64,000 bases of DNA. Source: Mucilaginibacter sp. (GTDB lineage: Bacteria; Bacteroidota; Bacteroidia; Sphingobacteriales; Sphingobacteriaceae). Positions within the stretch are counted from its first letter, which is position 1; every line of letters starts with the position of its first letter. A program made the translations under genes and the position numbers. This document shows positions 1 to 7,421 of the stretch, piece after piece. The notes under the pieces were generated by a model. It did no database searches. It saw only the letters and a program-made list of their open reading frames with translations, and was not told the DNA's origin. The DNA is taken from contig JARLHA010000023.1 of assembly GCA_031292485.1 (NCBI GenBank), positions 108,487 through 172,486 of the forward strand, in the 5' to 3' direction.

Positions 1-412
1 GGTGCTGTTTTCTTTTGCGTTACTGAGCCTGATTTTTGCTATGATCTACTTTTTAGGCAAATTTCCGGTTTCTCCGAAAGCACAGGTCTATACACTCGTA
101 TTATTGGCAGCTTTCCCGCTGGCTTCGCTGGGTATTTTACCGAACGCCATCCTTGCAGAAATTGCTGAACGCGATGCCAGGGTAACCGGCGAAAACCGCG
201 AAGGAATGTTTTTTGCGGTAAAATTCCTGTTTGTAAAACTGGGGCAAACTTTGGGAATAGCACTGTTTGCCTTTTTAACCGTTTATGGCAAGGACCCCGG
301 CCATGATTACGGTTTGCGCCTGAATGGGATCTGTGGTTTTGCGCTATGCCTGATCGCATTCATTTTCTTTACCAGGTTCCGGGAAAAAAGAATTGATGCA
401 GTAGTTGGATAG
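1..412 (+). CDS. GPH-family (MelB-like) sugar:cation symporter, C-terminal fragment
   Basis: This is the last ~136 residues of a multi-pass transporter whose 5' part lies outside the window; frame 2 is open from the left edge. Hydrophobic stretches near residues 1-18, 28-50, 72-92 and 107-123 fit the last transmembrane helices of a 12-helix carrier. The cytoplasmic segment reading AEIAERDARVTGENREGMFF resembles the AIxDAxxxTGxRREGxFF motif between helices 10 and 11 of glycoside-pentoside-hexuronide symporters, which is the main reason for this call. The family couples sugar uptake to cations at the inner membrane. The substrate cannot be inferred, and a general MFS carrier is the alternative. 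Confidence 0.75.
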   Translation, partial: VLFSFALLSLIFAMIYFLGKFPVSPKAQVYTLVLLAAFPLASLGILPNAILAEIAERDARVTGENREGMFFAVKFLFVKLGQTLGIALFAFLTVYGKDPGHDYGLRLNGICGFALCLIAFIFFTRFREKRIDAVVG

Positions 413-448
413 GCTGCTATTGTAAATAGATTTGCCGTACTGATACTT

Positions 449-497
449 GAACAACAACTCAATCAACCACTCAACCAATCCAACCCAATCAACTCAC
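449..497. repeat. Degenerate CAATCAACC-type short repeat
   Basis: An A/C-only stretch made of shuffled words (CAACTCAATCAACCACTC and the like) fills the space between the convergent transporter and CFA-synthase genes and runs up to the stop codon of the latter. It resembles the other word-shuffled intergenic repeats of this window, but no inverted partner is visible. Confidence 0.4.
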
Positions 498-1732
498 CTC
501 CCCGTATTATTCGGCCGCGCGTAAACCAGGTGCATTACGTTGATATTGCGCATGGCAAAAGCAGCTTCGCAATAACATAAATAATAGTTCCATTTGCGGA
601 TGAAGGTTTCATCAAAGCCAAGTGATTTTACTTTAGCGAGATTCGCGTTAAAGGCGTCGTGCCAGAGTTTTAGGGTTTTGGCATAATCAAGGCCGATATC
701 CTTCAGGTCGACCAGGGTTAAGTCGCCGGTTTTATTGATCGAATTATTAATGGCGCCTACCGAAGGCAGCAAAGAGCCAGGGAAAATATGTTTCTGAATC
801 CAATCTACTCCTTTCCGCAGGCTTTCATATCTCGAATCGGGCGAGGTAATTACCTGTAATGCGAGAATTCCGTTCTTTTTTAACAACGCATGGCATTTTT
901 TAAAGTAAACGTCCATAAATTTATAGCCTACGGCTTCCAGCATTTCCACGGAAACGATCTTATCGAAGGTGCCTTCCATCAGACGGTAATCTTTCAGCAG
1001 GATCTTTACCTTACCGCTCAGTCCTTCAGCCTCCACCCGTTCAATGGCCATTTTATGCTGCTCTTCGGAAATAGTCAGCGAGGTTACATTACAGCCATAA
1101 GTTTTGGCCATATAAATGGCATTGCCACCCCATCCGCTGCCGATCTCCAGCACATGATCATGTGGTTTTAAATGCAGCTGGCGGCACAGGCGTTCGTATT
1201 TGGCTAGTTGCGCCTCCTGCAGGCTCAGCCCGTCACGATAAAAATAAGCGCTTGAATAGGTCATGGTTGGATCCAGGAAACTGGCAAAAAAATCATTGTT
1301 CAGGTCGTAATGTTCTGAGATGTTCTTTCGTGATCCTTCAACGGTATTGGCTCTTTTTTTGTGGAACAGCTTATTGTAGATCTTCAGCAGGTTAAGCGAC
1401 AGGGTTTGAATATTACTGCCCGAAACGCCCGGCGCATTCTCAATATTCAACAACACCCATTTAATCACATTGGCAATATTGTCTGTATCCCACAAACCAT
1501 CCACATAGGCTTCGCCAAAACCAATATCCCCGTATAAAATAACACGTTTATAAAACTCCCCGCTGTTTACAACAATGTTCGCCGATATAGTGCCATCACC
1601 ATTTCCCATAACGATCTGTTCGCCGTTGGGCAGGGTCAGATATAAAGTGCCATTTTCCATTTTTGAAAGGAACTTTAAAACAATGTCCTGATAAAAGCTC
1701 CCTTTTTTTGCGATAGTAATAGTATTAGCCAT
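494..1732 (-). CDS. Cyclopropane-fatty-acyl-phospholipid synthase family protein
   Basis: Class I SAM-dependent enzyme of the CFA-synthase/mycolic-acid methyltransferase family, which transfers a methyl(ene) group from SAM to unsaturated phospholipid acyl chains at the inner membrane. Visible features are an N-terminal region to about residue 130, HYDLNNDFF at 141-149 (family consensus HYDxGNDFF), a SAM-binding loop VLEIGSGWGG at 194-203 (Ser where Cys is usual) and a C-terminal YYLCYCEAAF motif near 387-396. At 412 residues it is full length. It is the last gene of a minus-strand set with DUF1365 and flavoprotein genes, a combination known from proteobacterial lipid-modification loci. The product may not be a cyclopropane: methylated or furan fatty acids are alternatives in such loci. 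Confidence 0.9.
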   Translation of the reverse strand: MANTITIAKKGSFYQDIVLKFLSKMENGTLYLTLPNGEQIVMGNGDGTISANIVVNSGEFYKRVILYGDIGFGEAYVDGLWDTDNIANVIKWVLLNIENAPGVSGSNIQTLSLNLLKIYNKLFHKKRANTVEGSRKNISEHYDLNNDFFASFLDPTMTYSSAYFYRDGLSLQEAQLAKYERLCRQLHLKPHDHVLEIGSGWGGNAIYMAKTYGCNVTSLTISEEQHKMAIERVEAEGLSGKVKILLKDYRLMEGTFDKIVSVEMLEAVGYKFMDVYFKKCHALLKKNGILALQVITSPDSRYESLRKGVDWIQKHIFPGSLLPSVGAINNSINKTGDLTLVDLKDIGLDYAKTLKLWHDAFNANLAKVKSLGFDETFIRKWNYYLCYCEAAFAMRNINVMHLVYARPNNTGR

Positions 1733-1818
1733 AGTTCAAACGCTCTGTAAATTGTGATACTTGAAATATGTACGTAAAATAATTGGTTGAAAGTTTTGTT
1801 AAGGTACGAAAAATTGAA

Positions 1819-2613
1819 TTAACCATATGGCCGGTATACCTCTTTTTGCAGCAGCATGTCGTCTCCTTTTTTATGATAGGGGATCTTTTTTAGCCAAAGT
1901 TTTAATGCCTGCCAGTGAATCAAACTTATTATTTTTAGCGTGATAAACGGAAAGCTCAAAAAATAAAGCAGCAGGGTGTCGTCTTTTAAGGGCTTGCGTG
2001 CGCCGCTTAAAGTGCTGATAAAAAAACGGTTGCCGTCCTTATCATAGTCATCAATTTTAACCTGCAATTTTTCACCGGGAACGTGCAGGTCGAAATCAAA
2101 ATTGGTATCCATGTCAATAAATGGCGATACGTAAAAATACTTGGTGGTGTTCAGTTTAAACTGCTCACCCTCGAGCGTTTCCAACCCCAAAAAATAGGGC
2201 TTCATTTCAAGGAAGGTATTGCAAACCTCCACTATGGAACATACTATTTGGCCCGCCTCATTATAACAATAATAAAAAGAAACCGGGTTAAACTGGTAAC
2301 CGAGGGTGCATAAATTGGTGAGCACCATAACGCGGCCATTGCCGATCGCTACGCCGTTTGATGATAAATAGTCAGTGATATGCTGGCGGATGTTTTTGGA
2401 GGTATCCGGTTTTTCTTTCGGTAGTTGCAAATGATCCTTATCCCTGAAATTAAAAAGATTGAACCGGTTTCGACTCATGAATTTCAGTTTTTTGGAAAGG
2501 GTGTCGATCTCATCCAGGTCCAGGTAAAACATAAAGACGTTGTAATGAAACCGGTGCACTTTTGGCGCCATCCGGTGATGCATTACTTTTGCTTTATAAA
2601 GACATGAATTCAT
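1819..2613 (-). CDS. DUF1365 domain-containing protein
   Basis: A 264-residue DUF1365/COG3496 protein. The diagnostic start is MNSCLYKAKVMHHRMAPKVH followed by an FxYxVFMFYLDLDE segment; a central NLCTLGYQFNPVSFYYCYN block is the most conserved part of the family. A hydrophobic stretch near residues 218-235 could attach it to the membrane. Function is unproven, but the family almost always neighbours CFA-type methyltransferases and COG2907 flavoproteins, so a role in the same acyl-chain modification is a reasonable inference. It lies 86 bp upstream of the CFA synthase on the same strand; the flavoprotein that normally sits next to it is separated here by a toxin-antitoxin pair read the other way. 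Confidence 0.88.
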   Translation of the reverse strand: MNSCLYKAKVMHHRMAPKVHRFHYNVFMFYLDLDEIDTLSKKLKFMSRNRFNLFNFRDKDHLQLPKEKPDTSKNIRQHITDYLSSNGVAIGNGRVMVLTNLCTLGYQFNPVSFYYCYNEAGQIVCSIVEVCNTFLEMKPYFLGLETLEGEQFKLNTTKYFYVSPFIDMDTNFDFDLHVPGEKLQVKIDDYDKDGNRFFISTLSGARKPLKDDTLLLYFLSFPFITLKIISLIHWQALKLWLKKIPYHKKGDDMLLQKEVYRPYG

Positions 2614-2687
2614 AAGGTAATCTACGAAAAATTGTAAGAATCGGATGGTTAGATTAATTGCGAACTTCTGAACTTTATATAACGGGA

Positions 2688-2722
2688 AAAAGTTTCATTT
2701 TAACGAAACTTTTCTATCTTTG
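2688..2722 (+). promoter_or_regulatory. Promoter-operator of the HigB/HigA-type pair
   Basis: A 9-bp inverted repeat AAAAGTTTC (2688-2696) / GAAACTTTT (2705-2713) with an 8-bp spacer is followed at once by TATCTTTG (2715-2722), a perfect Bacteroidota -7 box. The left arm's TTTC sits where the -33 element is expected (18-bp spacing), so the palindrome fills the gap between the two promoter elements. Such placement is typical of autorepression by the antitoxin. The -7 box ends two bases before the first ATG of the toxin gene. Confidence 0.7.
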
Positions 2723-2724
2723 TA

Positions 2725-3090
2725 ATGGCAAAAATGGACAAACTTTTTGAAATTATATTTTTAGAGGAGGCGTTTGAGTTTCTAAAAAACCTGGAAAGAA
2801 AACATTACGAAAAAATCCTGTATAACATTCGTAAAGCACAAAACACACATGACCCTGAGCTTTTTAAAAAGCTGAATGGTGAAATTTGGGAATTCAGAAC
2901 ACTATTTCAAGGTTTTCAATATCGTTTACTTGCCTTTTGGGATAAATCAGATAGCGGTAACACGTTGGTTATTTCGACGCATGGTTTCATAAAGAAACGG
3001 AGTAAAGCGCCTGACAATGAGATTCAGAAAGCAATACAAATCAGGCTAAAATATTTTGAACAAAAAGGCACGACAAATAAAAAGAGATGA
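2725..3090 (+). CDS. RelE/HigB-type toxin (Gp49-like family)
   Basis: A 121-residue protein of the phage-derived Gp49/HigB group of RelE-fold mRNA interferases. Supporting segments are the early F..EEAFEFLKNLE helix, LFKKLNGEIWEFRTLFQGF and YRLLAFWD, then LVISTHGFIKKRSKAP followed by a lysine-rich C-terminus, all typical of the family. Such toxins cut ribosome-bound mRNA and are held inactive by the antitoxin encoded downstream. Its stop overlaps the antitoxin start by 4 bp. The -7 box ends at 2722, so a transcript beginning near 2726 may not carry the ATG at 2725; the in-frame ATG at 2734 is the alternative start. The pair lies on the opposite strand to, and inside, a lipid-modification gene set. 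Confidence 0.87.
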   Translation: MAKMDKLFEIIFLEEAFEFLKNLERKHYEKILYNIRKAQNTHDPELFKKLNGEIWEFRTLFQGFQYRLLAFWDKSDSGNTLVISTHGFIKKRSKAPDNEIQKAIQIRLKYFEQKGTTNKKR

Positions 3091-3401
3091 AAACATACAC
3101 TTTAGAGGAAGTTCAGGATAAACTTATCGGGGAAGTTGGCACACCCGACCGGGATAAATTTGAATATGAGTTACAAATGGACTTAATAGGAAAAGCTATA
3201 AAACGAACCCGCATTGAACGCCATTTGACACAGGAAGAACTGGGTAAACTTATTGGCGTTCAAAAAGCCCAGATTTCAAGGCTTGAAAACAATGCAAGTA
3301 ATGCAACAATTGACACTTTAATGAGAGTGTTCTCTGCATTAAAGGCGAAAGTAACTTTGCAGGTAGAACTACCTCATTTGAACATTAGTGTAGGGGAATA
3401 A
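3087..3401 (+). CDS. HigA-type antitoxin, XRE-family HTH protein
   Basis: A 104-residue partner of the upstream toxin. The helix-turn-helix occupies about residues 32-85, with the XRE signature RHLTQEELGKLIGVQKAQIS followed by RLENNASNATIDTLMRVFSA. The first 30 residues (LEEVQDKLIGEVGTPDRDKF) are typical of this antitoxin group. It should bind both the toxin and the 9-bp-arm palindrome upstream of the operon, giving autoregulation. The start ATG lies inside the toxin stop (ATGA overlap), indicating translational coupling. It ends 1 bp from the 3' end of the convergent flavoprotein gene. Confidence 0.9.
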   Translation: MKTYTLEEVQDKLIGEVGTPDRDKFEYELQMDLIGKAIKRTRIERHLTQEELGKLIGVQKAQISRLENNASNATIDTLMRVFSALKAKVTLQVELPHLNISVGE

Positions 3402-3402
3402 A

Positions 3403-4719
3403 TTAAGTATCTCCATACACCGGCTTTCCCAGCATCCCCGCACACAGCTCCACCGCGCTGGCAAAAGCATCTTCATGAAAGCCATATTTAAAATAGCTGC
3501 CGCAAAAATAAACCGGGCCTGTTTCATTTAGCCTGTGCAGTTCGGCCTGGGCGTTAATGGCAGGCACGTCAAATAAAGGATGTTCATAATCCAGTTCTTT
3601 GATGATCTTTTTTTCATCAAGTCCTTCATGTGGGTTGATGGAAACAAAATAATCTTTTTTATCCGAGACCTGCTGCAGGCGGTTCATCCAGTAAATAGTT
3701 GTCGGCGTCATTTTGCCATCCTGTAACTGGATGCGGTAGTTCCAGCTGCTCCAGGCTAGTTTGGTTTTGGGCATAATGCTGGTATCTGTGTGCAAAACAG
3801 CTTTATTATACTGGTATTTGAATTTCGATAGTAACCTCTCTTCTTCTCTGGTCGGTTGGTCGAGCATTTGAAGCGCCTGGTCGCCGTGTGCCGCAATAAT
3901 TACCCTGTCGAAGGTTTCCTGCGTGCCATCCGAAGCATACACTACTGCTTTTCCGTTTGCCAGCCGGGCCACTTTAACCGCTTTGCGGTTTACACTGATG
4001 TGGTCCTTAAATGGTTTGATGAGTATTTCCCGGTAGGCCTGGCTGCCCTTTTCAAGGGTGTACCATTGGTGCTGGGTATCCATCCCTAAAAAACCATGGT
4101 TCAAAAAAAAGCGGATCAACGTTACCGCCGGAAAATCAAGCATCTGCTCCATCGGTGTCGACCATACTGCAGAGCTCATCGGCACCAGGTATTTCCATAG
4201 CATATCCTCGCCAAAGCCAAATTCTTTCACATATTCACCAATAGAATAATTGGCGTATTTGGGATCGTCCAAAATCTTTATGCTTTCCTTATTGAACCGG
4301 CCGATCTGGTTAAGCATTTTGATGTATTTAAGATTGAAGAGATTTTTTCGCTGAGCGAAAAGGTGATTCACACTTGATCCGCTATACTCCAGTCCGCTGG
4401 GAACGTACTGCACACTGAACGACATATCTGTCTTTTTTACCGGGGCTTTGATCTCATCAAATAGTTTACAAAGGTTGGGATAGGTTTTAAAGTTAAACAC
4501 CATAAAACCGGTGTCGATGTAAACCGGCTTGCCATCCTCATCAACAGTTACCGTGTTGGTATGGCCGCCTATATAGTCGTTTTGCTCGTAAATAGTAAGG
4601 TCGGTTTGCTGATGCAGAAAATGGGCACATCCCATGCCTGCTATTCCCGTTCCGATAATGGCTGTTTTGCCCCCTAACCCCCTAAAGGGGGAGTTTATAG
4701 TGCCGGTATTCTTTTCCAT
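3403..4719 (-). CDS. COG2907-type FAD/NAD(P)-binding oxidoreductase
   Basis: A 438-residue flavoprotein of the amine-oxidase superfamily, COG2907 type. The dinucleotide-binding motif GTGIAG lies at 23-28, followed by an acidic strand end (TIYEQNDYIGGHTNT) and a C-terminal FAD contact YFCGSYFKYGFHEDAFASAV. Relatives sit with DUF1365 and CFA-type genes in proteobacteria, where the set modifies unsaturated acyl chains; oxidation or desaturation of a membrane lipid is inferred. Oddity: relatives usually begin a few residues before the GxGxxG motif, whereas here residues 9-17 (NSPFRGLGG) are the translation of a CT-rich palindromic repeat. The ATG lies 6 bp downstream of the esterase stop, so the two are probably co-translated. 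Confidence 0.86.
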   Translation of the reverse strand: MEKNTGTINSPFRGLGGKTAIIGTGIAGMGCAHFLHQQTDLTIYEQNDYIGGHTNTVTVDEDGKPVYIDTGFMVFNFKTYPNLCKLFDEIKAPVKKTDMSFSVQYVPSGLEYSGSSVNHLFAQRKNLFNLKYIKMLNQIGRFNKESIKILDDPKYANYSIGEYVKEFGFGEDMLWKYLVPMSSAVWSTPMEQMLDFPAVTLIRFFLNHGFLGMDTQHQWYTLEKGSQAYREILIKPFKDHISVNRKAVKVARLANGKAVVYASDGTQETFDRVIIAAHGDQALQMLDQPTREEERLLSKFKYQYNKAVLHTDTSIMPKTKLAWSSWNYRIQLQDGKMTPTTIYWMNRLQQVSDKKDYFVSINPHEGLDEKKIIKELDYEHPLFDVPAINAQAELHRLNETGPVYFCGSYFKYGFHEDAFASAVELCAGMLGKPVYGDT

Positions 4720-4764
4720 GTAATATCAGTATTTTATTCCTCCCTCTTTAGGGGGCCGGGGGCA
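4671..4764. repeat. Inverted pair of CT-rich palindromic repeats inside coding sequence
   Basis: Copy one (4671-4694) reads CCCCCTAACCCCCTAAAGGG and continues GGGAG on the plus strand. Copy two (4738-4764) is in the opposite orientation (CTCCCTCTTTAGGGGGCCGG). Each can form a CCCCT/AGGGG-type hairpin and the two face each other, like a paired REP element. Copy one encodes residues 9-17 of the flavoprotein; copy two encodes the PRPPKEGGI tail of the esterase. Both genes remain open. Confidence 0.7.
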
Positions 4765-5910
4765 TACAGTTTTTAAAAATGTTGCTACAGCGAAGGTAGA
4801 TAATTGTCCGCCCGGGCCGTTTAAATTATAATCAAAGCCATGGGTGGCCCATGGCAATTTCAACAGGTAATGCCTGATGCCGTTTTGCTGCAATTTTAAA
4901 TTCAACCGGCGGCTGTGTTCCGGAGAAACGAGCACATCATTATCACCATGAATAATAAGCGTTGGCGGCGATTGTTTACTTACAAACTCCAGGGGCGAGC
5001 AGGCATAATATTTTTGCGGCACCTTGCTGTAAGTGCCTCCGATATAATCCTCCATTACCTTCCTTGAATCCATGATCAGCCGGCTCGACGGGATAGAATA
5101 TCCCCAAACCATATCTTCAGGGCCATAAAAATCAATTACGCCTTTTAATGACGGTTCATTGATAGTATAAGCAGCTAACGTAGCGATCTGTGCGCCTGCA
5201 GAGCGTCCCAGCAATACAAAATTCCTAACATCGATGTGCAGTTCATCCGCATGTGTTTTTAAATAAGTTATAGCTGCCTGGATATCCTCCACGGGTGCCG
5301 GGGTTTGCCACTTTGGAGCCATCCGGTAGTTTATAGCGGCTACATTATAACCCTTTAAAGCAAGATAACTGTTTAATTCAGGTAATTGCTTACTATCGCC
5401 GCCCGCCCACGAGCCGCCGTGCACTACAATTACGCATGGTTTTGGCAAAAGAAAGTCGGTTCCCTGGTCCTGCGCCGGGTAAAAATCCAGTTTCAACGCC
5501 GTATCCTTGTATTTTACATAGGTTATCGTTCGATAATCAATCGTATCGGTTCCTTTAAATAAATTCCAGAAACTGAAGGGCACGTCAGTAGCAGATAATC
5601 CAGGCGTGCCTTTGCCGTCGGCGCTTTTAAATGCCTTCGCCATATCATCTTTCAAAGTCTTCGAAACCCAATAAGCCCGAACAATTGGCGATAAAAAGAT
5701 CAGCATGGTTACCACGCCTAAAATAGTTCCGGCCATTTGATATTTATGCGCCCAGAAACCGGTTAGCGTTAGCAGCAGGCTGATGCCGAAGAAAATGAGC
5801 GGAAATTCCGTCACCCCGATAGCCAGCAGCCACAAATGATATTCGGGTGCTTTTAAAAATGCCAGCAGGGAGATGAGGGAAACGATGATAAGCAAATAGA
5901 AACGGATCAT
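4726..5910 (-). CDS. Membrane-anchored alpha/beta hydrolase (BD-FAE/carboxylesterase type)
   Basis: A 394-residue protein with three N-terminal transmembrane segments (about 3-20, 26-50 and 62-80) and an extracytoplasmic or membrane-facing esterase domain from ~125. The oxyanion-hole motif HGGSW is at 164-168, the nucleophile elbow GRSAG at 235-239 (Ser237), the acid probably Asp324 or Asp326 in HGDNDVLV, and the histidine His357 in ATHGF, giving a complete triad. It lies between the two methyltransferase/flavoprotein blocks of the lipid-modification set and could deacylate a lipid or release a modified acyl chain; the substrate is unknown. The last ~12 residues (CPRPPKEGGIKY) derive from a palindromic repeat and look like an added tail. 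Confidence 0.85.
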   Translation of the reverse strand: MIRFYLLIIVSLISLLAFLKAPEYHLWLLAIGVTEFPLIFFGISLLLTLTGFWAHKYQMAGTILGVVTMLIFLSPIVRAYWVSKTLKDDMAKAFKSADGKGTPGLSATDVPFSFWNLFKGTDTIDYRTITYVKYKDTALKLDFYPAQDQGTDFLLPKPCVIVVHGGSWAGGDSKQLPELNSYLALKGYNVAAINYRMAPKWQTPAPVEDIQAAITYLKTHADELHIDVRNFVLLGRSAGAQIATLAAYTINEPSLKGVIDFYGPEDMVWGYSIPSSRLIMDSRKVMEDYIGGTYSKVPQKYYACSPLEFVSKQSPPTLIIHGDNDVLVSPEHSRRLNLKLQQNGIRHYLLKLPWATHGFDYNLNGPGGQLSTFAVATFLKTVCPRPPKEGGIKY

Positions 5911-5962
5911 AGAAATTTTTTATGTAGAGACGCAATATTTTGCGTCTCTTAACGGCATCGAT

Positions 5963-6997
5963 TTATTTTGCGTTTTTGTGAAATAAATAATGACTGACGA
6001 TCCATTCATTACCCTTGTTGAAATTCCATAATTCTGCACAGGCCATATAAAATATACGCCAGTAAACCCACCATTTTATGGCCTGGTCCTTGCCATAGGT
6101 ATCTTCAAATAGGGGCATGATCTCCGCTTTGTGCGCGTCCATGTTTTTTAGCCAGGCCTCGGAAGTTTTGCCGTAATGGGTGCCGTTAACATGCCAGTGC
6201 TTTTCGACAGACAGGTCATCATTAAAATAAAACAGCAGGTCGTCGCTGGGCATGATACCCCCGGTAAAAAAGTATTTACTCATCCAGTCGGTATCATCTT
6301 TTACCTCGAACAGGTAGGCATATTCCTTATGGGTGAAAATATGGATAAAAAGCTTCCCATCGGGTTTTAAAAATGATGCCACCTTTTTCATCAGCAACTG
6401 GTAATTGCGCATATGCTCAAACATTTCGACGGAGACTACCCGGTCGAATTGATCGCCGATGGAAAACGTATTCATATCCGCAGTGATCACCGTCAAATTT
6501 TTTATACCGCGTTGTTTGGCTAGTTCGTCGATATGCTGTTTTTGCGTGCGGGAATTGGAAACTACTTTAAATGTGCTCCCCTGAAATTTGGCAGCCATGT
6601 ACAGCGACAGCGAGCCCCAGCCGCAACCCAGCTCCAATACAGCCTGACCGTTGGCAAGTTCCGCACGCTGGCAGGTGAGTTCCAGCATGTCATCTTCCGA
6701 GGTGTCGATATCAGTTACGCCGGGTTTCCAGTACCCGCTGGAATATTTCAAGTTTTTGCCCAGGCAGTACTGGTAAAACTCAGTCGGTACTTCATAATGC
6801 TGCTGGTTGGCATCCGCGGTATTTACGGCGATGGGTGAGGCTTTAAGCTGATCGATCAGCGCCATAAGGTGAGCCTGTTGTATTTCTACGTCGCCTTTGT
6901 TTTCATCATCCAGCCGCTGCTGCAATAATTTACGGATGCCCTGCCGCAGTAAAAAATCAGGGACTTTGTTTTGTTCAATCAGTTTATCGTACCACAT
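5963..6997 (-). CDS. SAM-dependent methyltransferase, CFA-like, resembling plant coclaurine N-methyltransferase
   Basis: A 344-residue class I methyltransferase. PDFLLRQGIRKLLQQRLDDE near 13-32, QHYEVPTEFY near 66-75, LELGCGWGSLSLYMAAKF at about 121-138, DRVVSVEMFEHMRNY and the TYGKDQAIKWWVYWRIFYMA block follow, in order, the plant coclaurine/tetrahydroprotoberberine N-methyltransferase-like proteins, whose bacterial relatives are annotated as CFA-synthase-like. The real substrate is unknown; the neighbourhood suggests a membrane lipid rather than an alkaloid. The first ATG in the frame is at 6997; a TTG 24 bp further out would add eight residues. It is the first gene of the minus-strand set, 52 bp before the esterase. 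Confidence 0.85.
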   Translation of the reverse strand: MWYDKLIEQNKVPDFLLRQGIRKLLQQRLDDENKGDVEIQQAHLMALIDQLKASPIAVNTADANQQHYEVPTEFYQYCLGKNLKYSSGYWKPGVTDIDTSEDDMLELTCQRAELANGQAVLELGCGWGSLSLYMAAKFQGSTFKVVSNSRTQKQHIDELAKQRGIKNLTVITADMNTFSIGDQFDRVVSVEMFEHMRNYQLLMKKVASFLKPDGKLFIHIFTHKEYAYLFEVKDDTDWMSKYFFTGGIMPSDDLLFYFNDDLSVEKHWHVNGTHYGKTSEAWLKNMDAHKAEIMPLFEDTYGKDQAIKWWVYWRIFYMACAELWNFNKGNEWIVSHYLFHKNAK

Positions 6998-7421
6998 GTG
7001 TGCAGGTTTGGCTTTTGCCAAATCATTTTTTTAAATGTAATTGTTTTGTGCAGGATTTACGTGTTTTGAAAAGGTACGGATTGCGAAAATTAAAATTTCA
7101 GAGCTTTTAGCTATATTTTAAGGTATGGTACAGGAACGCTGCGGACACCCCTCTTTAACGCTTGCGTTAGAGAGGGGCGGAGAGCGAAGCGAATCCGGGG
7201 TGAGTAAACTCGCCGACATGCAAAAGCGGTAATGTCCGCAGGGGTTGACTCACACGGTCATCGCTTCGCTTGACCACCCTCTCTTTTGCAGGCAAAAAAG
7301 AAGGTGGAAAACGTTTTTTAATGTTCTTCATTCATCGTAATAATATTGATATAAAACATTTACTGATTTAATAGTAAATTCAGCGCTGTTAATTTTAGTA
7401 CTGATAACTGACCCCATATTT
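6998..7421. other. 424-bp intergenic region between divergent genes
   Basis: Separates the divergent methyltransferase and M61 peptidase genes. It holds the strong hairpin at 7148-7177 and G/C-rich sequence on both sides of it (CGAAGCGAATCCGGGG, and CATCGCTTCGCTTGACCACC near 7259-7278) that look like pieces of the same interspersed repeat, then an AT-rich stretch before the peptidase start containing TAATTTTA at 7390-7397, one mismatch from the TAnnTTTG -7 consensus. No open frame in it looks like a gene. Confidence 0.6.
7148..7177. repeat. CT-rich palindromic repeat, single copy
   Basis: CCCCTCTTTAACGC, a TT loop, then GCGTTAGAGAGGGG forms a 14-bp stem broken only by one T-G wobble. The outer CCCCTCT/AGAGGGG arms match the CT-rich palindrome family seen at 4671, 10623, 47272 and 63803, but the inner stem differs. 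It is not followed by a T-run, so it is more likely a repeat than a terminator. Confidence 0.6.

Noticed and set aside
7148..7177. Intrinsic terminator after the divergent methyltransferase
   Set aside because: The hairpin is strong but lies upstream of both divergent genes and lacks a T-run; it belongs to the CT-rich repeat family.
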